Below, in pieces: positions 1 to 5,177 of a DNA stretch of 5,177 bases. The translations under genes and the position numbers were made by a program. The stretch lies in contig CAIOTP010000042.1 in the NCBI GenBank assembly GCA_903861235.1, positions 1 to 5,177 of the forward strand. Direction: 5' to 3'. Every line of letters begins with the position of its first letter. The first letter of the stretch is position 1. Under the pieces are notes generated by a model, which saw only the letters and a list, made by a program, of their open reading frames with translations, was not told where the DNA came from and did not search any database. This DNA comes from an uncultured bacterium. GTDB taxonomy: Bacteria > Planctomycetota > Phycisphaerae > Phycisphaerales > SM1A02.

Positions 1-642
1 ACCATGGGCGAAGGCGGCGCCGTCTTCACGGATGAACCCAGGCTCAAGCGGATCGCCGAGTCCTTCCGTGACTGGGGGCGCGACTGCTGGTGCGACCCAG
101 GCAAGGACAACACCTGCGGCAAGCGTTTCGACTGGCAGCTCGGCGACCTGCCCCAGGGCTACGACCACAAGTACATCTACTCGCACGTGGGCTACAACCT
201 GAAGATCACCGACATGCAGGCGGCGTGCGGCCTGGCTCAGCTCGACCGGGCGGACGAGTTCATCGCGCGCCGTCGGCGCAACTTCGCGTTCCTGCACGAC
301 CGGCTCTCCGACTGCCAGGACCAGCTCGTGCTGCCGCAGGCCACGCCCGGCAGCGATCCCTCCTGGTTCGGCTTCCCCCTCACGCTTCGGGACTCGGCGT
401 CCATCTCTCGCACGGACATGCAGCGCGGACTCGACGCCGCCAAGGTGGGCACCCGGCTTCTCTTCGCGGGCAACCTGGTGCGGCAGCCGTGCATGCAGGG
501 CCGGGCGTTCCGTGTCAGCGGCTCGCTGGAGGTGACCGACACCATCATGCAGCGCACCTTCTGGATCGGCGTGCAGCCCTCGCTGTGCGACGCGGCGCTT
601 TCGCACGCGGCCGACACCATCCGTTCGCTGCTCCGCCGCTGA
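1..642 (+). CDS. rfbH: RfbH/E1-type CDP-4-keto-6-deoxyglucose 3-dehydrase, C-terminal half (5' end outside window)
   Basis: The reading frame is open from base 1 (Thr codon ACC) and ends with TGA at 640-642, giving 213 residues of a protein normally about 430-440 long, so the N-terminal half lies off the window. The fragment opens with TMGEGGAVFT, the segment that in RfbH proteins directly follows the His pair replacing the usual PLP-binding lysine; that His would sit just outside the window. Cysteines at fragment residues 29, 31 and 39 form the C-x-C-x7-C part of the [2Fe-2S] site, while the fourth Cys lies about 58 residues earlier, off the window. Other family hallmarks are SFRDWGRDCWC, HVGYNLKITDMQAA and TFWIGVQP. 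Known family role: a DegT/DnrJ/EryC1-fold, PMP-dependent enzyme that, with a flavin/iron-sulfur reductase (E3), removes the C3 hydroxyl of CDP-4-keto-6-deoxy-D-glucose in the cytoplasm. Its stop is 7 bases from the stop of the convergent reductase gene. Family assignment is secure; the final sugar is not determined here. Confidence 0.95.
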   Translation, partial: TMGEGGAVFTDEPRLKRIAESFRDWGRDCWCDPGKDNTCGKRFDWQLGDLPQGYDHKYIYSHVGYNLKITDMQAACGLAQLDRADEFIARRRRNFAFLHDRLSDCQDQLVLPQATPGSDPSWFGFPLTLRDSASISRTDMQRGLDAAKVGTRLLFAGNLVRQPCMQGRAFRVSGSLEVTDTIMQRTFWIGVQPSLCDAALSHAADTIRSLLRR

Positions 643-656
643 GCGGTGATCAGCGG
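636..656. terminator. Perfect 7-bp inverted repeat spanning two convergent stop codons (possible bidirectional terminator)
   Basis: CCGCTGA at 636-642 is the exact reverse complement of TCAGCGG at 650-656, with a 7-base loop (GCGGTGA). The stem contains the stop codon of rfbH on the plus strand and that of the reductase gene on the minus strand. It is GC-rich and could slow or end transcription from both sides. There is no T-run on either side, so it is not a classic intrinsic terminator. Part of the symmetry arises simply because both genes end in CGC TGA. Function is a guess. Confidence 0.3.
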
Positions 657-1528
657 GCCGCGGCCGACGCGTGGGCCAACGCCACCGTTCGGATGGCCGT
701 CTCCACCGACACCTGCGGCGACCACCCCGGCAGCGTGGGCGGGAAGGTGGGCGGCACCATGATCTCCCTGGGCCGGTAGGGCCGTGCGCCGAACGCCACG
801 GTCGGCCCGCCGGCATGGCGGCGGTAGCACTCCACCACCTCGCGCAGCGTCCATTGCTCTCGGTGGCGCAGGGCGTACAACCGCTCGCCCGGGCCATCGG
901 CCACCGCCGAGGCCGCGGCATGCAGGAAGCCGGCAGCCGCGTCGCGGGCGTCGAGCAGGTCCAGTCGTTGCTCGCCAGGCGACATGTCGAGCGTGGTTCC
1001 CGATCGCCGCGCTTCGTCCAGAAGGCGGAAGAGCTTGGGTCGTGGGTCGTCCGCACCCACCGTGTCGGTCAGGTGCAGGTGCCACGCGGCCATGTCGTGT
1101 GCCTGCACGTAGTGGCGGCAGAGATCCTCGAAAGCCTGCTTGGTGGCCGCGTACAGGTTCACCGGCGCGTAGGGCGCGTCGTGGTGGTGCTGCCACATGG
1201 TGCCGGCGGACACGAGCCGTCGCGTGCCGGTCTGCCGCATGGCCTCCAGAAGACGGGCGCCCAGGGCCACGTTCGCCTCCACCAGTCGGTCCACGTCCTC
1301 GGGACGGTGCTGGGCCAGGAAGAGACTTGCCAGGTGCACCACCACGTCAGGCTTCCACTCGGCGAGAGCAGCGGTCATGGCCGGCACGCCGCCCTCGATC
1401 GCGAAATGCCGGATGCCAGGGATCGCGCGCCGACCCAGCACCGCCACCGGCCAGCCGCGTTCGGCCAAGGCTCGCAGCAGGTGCCCACCCAGGAAGCCGC
1501 TGCCTCCGGTGATCATGATCCGGTTCAT
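650..1528 (-). CDS. NAD(P)-dependent sugar reductase/epimerase (extended SDR), probable 4-ketoreductase of a 3,6-dideoxyhexose pathway
   Basis: 292 residues, slightly short for the NAD-dependent epimerase/dehydratase family. The Rossmann fingerprint GGSGFLG lies at residues 8-14, just after the start, as expected. VVVHLAS at 62-68, SAGT at 107-110 and YAATK at 126-130 supply the Thr-Tyr-Lys type catalytic site. A later segment, DDPRPKLF (160-167) and SPGEQRLDLLDARDAAAGF (183-201), resembles the CDP-abequose/paratose synthase and AscF-like branch more than RmlD; this is from memory of family patterns. The ATG at 1528 is chosen over an in-frame start 39 codons upstream (1645) because it puts the Rossmann motif at the N-terminus, has GAGG 10 bases upstream, and overlaps the stop of the RmlC-like gene by ATGA. 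That overlap suggests translational coupling. Likely role: cytoplasmic reduction of the C4 keto group of a CDP-4-keto-3,6-dideoxyhexose. A 2- or 4-epimerase acting on a nucleotide sugar is the main alternative. There are no membrane segments. Confidence 0.85.
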   Translation of the reverse strand: MNRIMITGGSGFLGGHLLRALAERGWPVAVLGRRAIPGIRHFAIEGGVPAMTAALAEWKPDVVVHLASLFLAQHRPEDVDRLVEANVALGARLLEAMRQTGTRRLVSAGTMWQHHHDAPYAPVNLYAATKQAFEDLCRHYVQAHDMAAWHLHLTDTVGADDPRPKLFRLLDEARRSGTTLDMSPGEQRLDLLDARDAAAGFLHAAASAVADGPGERLYALRHREQWTLREVVECYRRHAGGPTVAFGARPYRPREIMVPPTFPPTLPGWSPQVSVETAIRTVALAHASAAAR

Positions 1529-2094
1529 GGTCGCTGTGCCTCGATCCGGAAGGGCGAACGGAAGTCCGCCAGCGTGGGCAACGCGGCATCCCTCTCGCTG
1601 ACCACGGGGTTGGGCACGGGCCAAGTCATGCCGAAGGAGTCCCATCGGACGCCCGAATCATGCTGAGGCGCGTGTCGCGTGGACACCGCGTAGAGCAGGG
1701 TGGCCGGTCCCTCGAGCACGCAGAAGCCGTGTGCCACGCCCCTTGGGACAAGCAGCACCTGCGGCTGTCGGGCGCTCAGTTCGATCGTCTCGAAGCGCCC
1801 CTGCATGGGCGAGCCCGTTCGAAGATCCACGATCACGTCGAGCACCCTTCCCTGCAGGCAGCACACCAGCTTCACATGGTCGTGCGGCGGCAGCTGCAGA
1901 TGCATGCCGCGGATCACGCCCGCCTCGCTGGTGGTCAGGTAGACCTCCTCCACCGGCGTGCCCAGACCGAGCCGCTCCAGCTGCGCCGCGTCGAACACCT
2001 TGCGGAAGTCGCCGCGGGCGTCGGCCTGGTGGAACACGGGAAGCAGTCGAGCGCCGGGGGTCCGCAATGCGGTCTCGTGGTCGGGCTTCCGCAT
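1525..2094 (-). CDS. RmlC/RfbC-family cupin epimerase (dTDP-4-dehydrorhamnose 3,5-epimerase-like; perhaps AscE-like)
   Basis: 189 residues, the normal size for RmlC-type epimerases. Family landmarks in order: DARGDF (25-30), the IRGMH stretch with Arg62 and catalytic-type His65, Lys75, QGRVLDVIVDLR (81-92), GVAHGF (119-124) with His122, LLY (133-135) with catalytic-type Tyr135, and GVRWD (148-152). The His/Tyr acid-base pair of the family is therefore intact. His141 stands where RmlC proteins commonly carry a Tyr that packs on the substrate (the second Tyr of the Y-x5-Y pattern). RmlC converts dTDP-4-keto-6-deoxyglucose to the rhamnose precursor by C3 and C5 inversion; the relative AscE acts on a CDP-3,6-dideoxy sugar at C5. 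Next to rfbH, and with no rmlA, rmlB or rmlD in the window, an AscE-like role is a reasonable inference but not proven. The gene is first in a two-gene unit, its stop overlapping the reductase start by 4 bases. Upstream of the ATG only a weak purine stretch (GCGAAG) is seen, so translation signals look poor. Confidence 0.88.
   Translation of the reverse strand: MRKPDHETALRTPGARLLPVFHQADARGDFRKVFDAAQLERLGLGTPVEEVYLTTSEAGVIRGMHLQLPPHDHVKLVCCLQGRVLDVIVDLRTGSPMQGRFETIELSARQPQVLLVPRGVAHGFCVLEGPATLLYAVSTRHAPQHDSGVRWDSFGMTWPVPNPVVSERDAALPTLADFRSPFRIEAQRP
1539..1542 (-). promoter_or_regulatory. Shine-Dalgarno-like GAGG for the reductase gene
   Basis: On the minus strand GAGG ends 10 bases before the ATG at 1528 and lies inside the end of the RmlC-like gene. 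The spacing is slightly long but usable. It supports the ATG at 1528, rather than the upstream in-frame start at 1645, as the true start, and fits coupled translation through the ATGA overlap. Confidence 0.5.
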
Positions 2095-2119
2095 CTTCGC
2101 CGAGGCAATCTAGCCGACC
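2095..2119. other. 25-base divergent gap between the RmlC-like gene and the glycosyltransferase gene
   Basis: These 25 bases are the whole space between two divergently oriented start codons. The gap is too short for two full sigma-70 promoters, and I see no convincing -35/-10 pair in it. Any promoters must reach into the coding regions, unless the glycosyltransferase starts at the second ATG (2150), which would widen the gap to 55 bases. An in-frame TAG at 2111-2113 rules out a glycosyltransferase start further upstream. Confidence 0.5.
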
Positions 2120-3067
2120 ATGGCGAGCATCGTGTGCTACCGTCCGGCCATGTCGCCGCATCGGCACGACCGCGTCGTGGTCGGCATCCCGGTCCACAAC
2201 GAGGAGCGTTTCGTGGTCGACTGCATCCGCTCCATGCAGGTGCAGACCGCGGGCGACTTCCTCTGCCTGATCTCGGACAACGCCTCCACCGACGGCACCG
2301 AGGCCGCCTGCCGCGCCGCCATCGCCGGGGATCACCGGTTCGTCTATGTGCGGCAGCCGGTCAACATCGGCAGCAGTCCCAACATCAACTTTCTCCGGAG
2401 CCAGAGCGAGAGCCCGTACTTCGCGTGGATCGGCTCACATGACCGTGTGCAGCCCCGGTTTCTCGAGCGGCATCTGGGCCTGCTGGACGCGAATCCGGCC
2501 TACGCCGTGTCCTACACCTACTGGGAGTGGATCGACGCGGACGGCCGCGTGGTGGGGCGGGAGCCGATCAAGGGTCTGGGCGAACTCTGGGGCGGCCGGT
2601 GGTCACGCTATCTGTGGTCGATCGAGAGCGCCGAGGTGGGAGGGCTGCAGGGGGTCATGCGGCGTGAGATCCTGCCCGAGCGGCTCATGCGCAGCTGCCC
2701 CGGCTGCGATCACGTGCTGCTCTCCACGCTGGTGTTCAAGAGCCGGTTTCACGTGTTTCCCGAGCGGCTCTACCAGGCTCGCCGCTTCGTGGAGGCGAAC
2801 CGGCCGGCCGACTACATGGAACGCATCACGGGACGGAGGGGCGGTCGCCGTGACCTCTCCGAGCTGGTGACCGCGTACATGGAGGAGTTCGAGAACCTGC
2901 CCGCGCCTGCCCACGAGAAGGATCGATGGCGAGGCCTGGCCCACTGGCTCATCCGAGACAAGTTCGCGCCGGACTCCCGACGCTGGCACCGCAAGTTTGG
3001 CGTGACCGCCACGGTGCGCCGCATGCGAGCTCTGAGGCGGTGGCTCCGGCCTGCAGGACCGTTTTGA
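2120..3067 (+). CDS. Glycosyltransferase family 2 (GT-A fold), surface polysaccharide assembly
   Basis: 315 residues from the first ATG. The GT2 N-terminal signature VVVGIPVHNEERF (19-31) is followed by ISDNASTDGT (51-60), the nucleotide-binding part of the GT-A fold. YFAWIGSHD (100-108) occupies the place of the metal-binding DxD strand, with only one acidic residue (Asp108), so the motif is degenerate. The basic C-terminus (RRMRALRRWLRP, 300-311) could help attach the protein to the membrane face; no transmembrane helix is seen. The family moves a sugar from a nucleotide donor to a lipid-linked or polysaccharide acceptor in the cytoplasm; donor and acceptor cannot be told here. Start choice is uncertain: GAGG at 2102-2105 is 14 bases from the ATG at 2120, while the ATG at 2150 (residue 11) lacks a Shine-Dalgarno but places the GT2 motif at a more typical distance. 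The stop at 3065-3067 directly abuts the stop of the convergent methyltransferase gene. Among sugar-pathway neighbours, an O-antigen or capsule role is likely. Confidence 0.9.
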   Translation: MASIVCYRPAMSPHRHDRVVVGIPVHNEERFVVDCIRSMQVQTAGDFLCLISDNASTDGTEAACRAAIAGDHRFVYVRQPVNIGSSPNINFLRSQSESPYFAWIGSHDRVQPRFLERHLGLLDANPAYAVSYTYWEWIDADGRVVGREPIKGLGELWGGRWSRYLWSIESAEVGGLQGVMRREILPERLMRSCPGCDHVLLSTLVFKSRFHVFPERLYQARRFVEANRPADYMERITGRRGGRRDLSELVTAYMEEFENLPAPAHEKDRWRGLAHWLIRDKFAPDSRRWHRKFGVTATVRRMRALRRWLRPAGPF

Positions 3068-3979
3068 TCAGCGTGGAGCCGCGAAGAGGTAGCGATTGCC
3101 TGGCAAGTGGGGGATGTTGACAGCATGCCATGTCCGGTCCGGTCCGCAGACACGGCGTACCTCGGTCTCGAGGTCGTGGTTCACCAGATCCTCGAAGCGC
3201 TCCTGAAAGCCCATGAGAAGGTGCGAGCAGGCGGCCATCACTGGCGCGACGCGATGACGAATCAGATCGGGCACCTCGCTGTAGGACCACGTGGCGATGA
3301 AGAGTCGCCGATTGCCCATGACCAGAGGCAAAGCCGCCTCAGGTTCGCTCACGTAGTGGATGTCTGCATGGCGCGCCACCCCTGTGTTGTCAAGGAAATA
3401 ACGCTGCAATGCCAGGAAGACCGGGAGGTCGACGATCACATACCTGCCACGAAAGCCCAGGCGATGCACCAACCGACACATGCTCCCATATCCACCGCCG
3501 AACTCCACGATGCATTCCATATCCGACACACGGTGACTGCTCGTGCGCTCGTATTGGAGCACGTGAAAGACGTGGTGGATCAGGTTGCCGCTGCTCGCGC
3601 GATACCGGGGGAATCCAGGCGGCCTGCCTGAGCGGTCCTCCAGAATGGCCTTCCGCCATCGGCATCGCCATTCGACGTCGGATCTGAGGGCCTCCAGTTC
3701 ATGGCGAACATAGCGAGCTGAACCGACGAACATGGTTCGACGGATCACATCCCAACGAAGGAAGTCGGCGGGGCTCCTCTGGAGGAGCTGCTCCTTCAGT
3801 TCAGACATGTTCTCAAGCCATCGACGCTCACTCGTGGTGGCTGGACCAAGCTTGGGTACGGGCACATGAGCCACCTCGGCACGCAACCGCTCGAGTGTCT
3901 GGCGCGACGCAACGCACCCATGCCTTGCCGGCATGCGGGCCAAACCCTCGAGAGCTGTCACCAGCGTGCGCAGATCCAC
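3068..3979 (-). CDS. Putative sugar O-methyltransferase (SAM-dependent, NanM-like)
   Basis: 303 residues with a GTG start at 3979. The SAM-binding motif I is EFGGGYG (159-165), followed by YVIVDLP (180-186), where the acidic residue would contact the SAM ribose, and by ATWSYSEVP (229-237), a motif IV-like strand. The block ECIVEFGGGYGSMCRLV together with the IVDLP segment is the pattern I recall for the putative sugar O-methyltransferase group named after NanM. The N-terminal 150 residues are helical and rich in Arg and Glu, with no recognised domain. Probable role: O-methylation of a sugar, perhaps a terminal residue of the polysaccharide or a deoxysugar made by the neighbouring genes; the substrate is inferred only from context. 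An ATG at 3934 (residue 16) is a good alternative start, because GAGGG lies about 10 bases before it while the GTG has no visible Shine-Dalgarno. Base composition is about 60% G+C by hand count, against about 70% in clpB, hinting at separate acquisition. The gene follows clpB on the same strand after 37 bases. Confidence 0.78.
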   Translation of the reverse strand: MDLRTLVTALEGLARMPARHGCVASRQTLERLRAEVAHVPVPKLGPATTSERRWLENMSELKEQLLQRSPADFLRWDVIRRTMFVGSARYVRHELEALRSDVEWRCRWRKAILEDRSGRPPGFPRYRASSGNLIHHVFHVLQYERTSSHRVSDMECIVEFGGGYGSMCRLVHRLGFRGRYVIVDLPVFLALQRYFLDNTGVARHADIHYVSEPEAALPLVMGNRRLFIATWSYSEVPDLIRHRVAPVMAACSHLLMGFQERFEDLVNHDLETEVRRVCGPDRTWHAVNIPHLPGNRYLFAAPR

Positions 3980-4016
3980 GTTTGGAGCATACGGGCCGAG
4001 TGTGGTCCGGTCGTGA

Positions 4017-5177
<1,161 letters not shown>

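Noticed and set aside
237..1196. A 319-codon minus-strand frame crossing the end of rfbH and most of the reductase gene.
   Set aside because: It runs across two real genes and has a composition typical of a shadow frame, with no domain.
671..1666. A 331-codon plus-strand open frame antisense to the reductase gene, and an overlapping 242-codon frame at 784-1512.
   Set aside because: Both are rich in Arg, Pro, Gly and Ala with no recognisable motif, and lie opposite a gene with clear Rossmann and YxxxK motifs. Long antisense frames are expected at this G+C.
1658..2442. Long open frames on both strands through the RmlC-like gene and the glycosyltransferase start.
   Set aside because: These are shifted readings of the two real genes with low-complexity Arg/Gly/Ala-rich products.
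3047..3065. A small hairpin (CGG..CT / GG.CCG) followed by TTTT at the end of the glycosyltransferase gene, resembling an intrinsic terminator.
   Set aside because: The stem is only three pairs, a mismatch and two more pairs including a G-T wobble, with a 3-base loop inside coding sequence; too weak to annotate.
3042..3080. Inverted repeat GGCTCC / GGAGCC around the touching stop codons at 3065-3070.
   Set aside because: Only 6 bp with a loop of about 27 bases; easily due to chance at this G+C.
3107..3631. A 174-codon plus-strand frame antisense to the methyltransferase, of less extreme composition than the other shadows.
   Set aside because: No motif was recognised, and the opposite strand carries a convincing SAM-binding EFGGGYG motif and DLP segment.
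3774..3787. Near-palindrome CTCCTCTGGAGGAG.
   Set aside because: It lies inside the methyltransferase coding sequence and its loop of two bases is too tight for a stable hairpin.

Overview
The window comes from a high-GC bacterium. Hand counts of several 60-base lines give about 70% G+C in the clpB part and about 60% in the methyltransferase gene at 3068-3979. No feature fixes the phylum. The window holds the edge of a surface-polysaccharide (O-antigen or capsule type) gene cluster, lying directly against the housekeeping chaperone gene clpB.

Layout from left to right: (1) 1-642, plus strand, the C-terminal half of RfbH/E1, the iron-sulfur, PMP/PLP-type CDP-4-keto-6-deoxyglucose 3-dehydrase that starts 3,6-dideoxyhexose synthesis. 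(2) 650-1528, minus strand, a short NAD(P)-dependent sugar reductase/epimerase of the extended SDR type. (3) 1525-2094, minus strand, an RmlC/RfbC-family cupin epimerase, joined to the reductase gene by a 4-base ATGA overlap. (4) 2120-3067, plus strand, a family 2 (GT-A) glycosyltransferase. (5) 3068-3979, minus strand, a SAM-dependent putative sugar O-methyltransferase (NanM-like). (6) 4017-5177, minus strand, the C-terminal part of ClpB (end of the middle domain, second AAA+ module and C-terminal domain).

The first three genes fit one job: making a nucleotide-activated 3,6-dideoxyhexose. RfbH removes the C3 hydroxyl, the RmlC-type enzyme would invert one or more carbons next to the keto group, and the reductase would reduce the C4 keto group. 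This is the logic of the CDP-ascarylose branch (AscE, AscF), although the exact final sugar cannot be read from sequence. The glycosyltransferase would then transfer a sugar and the methyltransferase would O-methylate one. The cytidylyltransferase, the 4,6-dehydratase and the E3 reductase needed for the route are not in the window and may lie left of position 1.

Coding density is extreme: gaps between genes are 7, -4, 25, 0 and 37 bases, with strand order + - - + - -. Two gene pairs converge tail to tail with almost no spacer, and no stretch over 300 bases lacks a gene. I found no RNA gene, CRISPR array, insertion sequence or convincing promoter. I see a plausible but incomplete sugar-modification set rather than a clearly new system.
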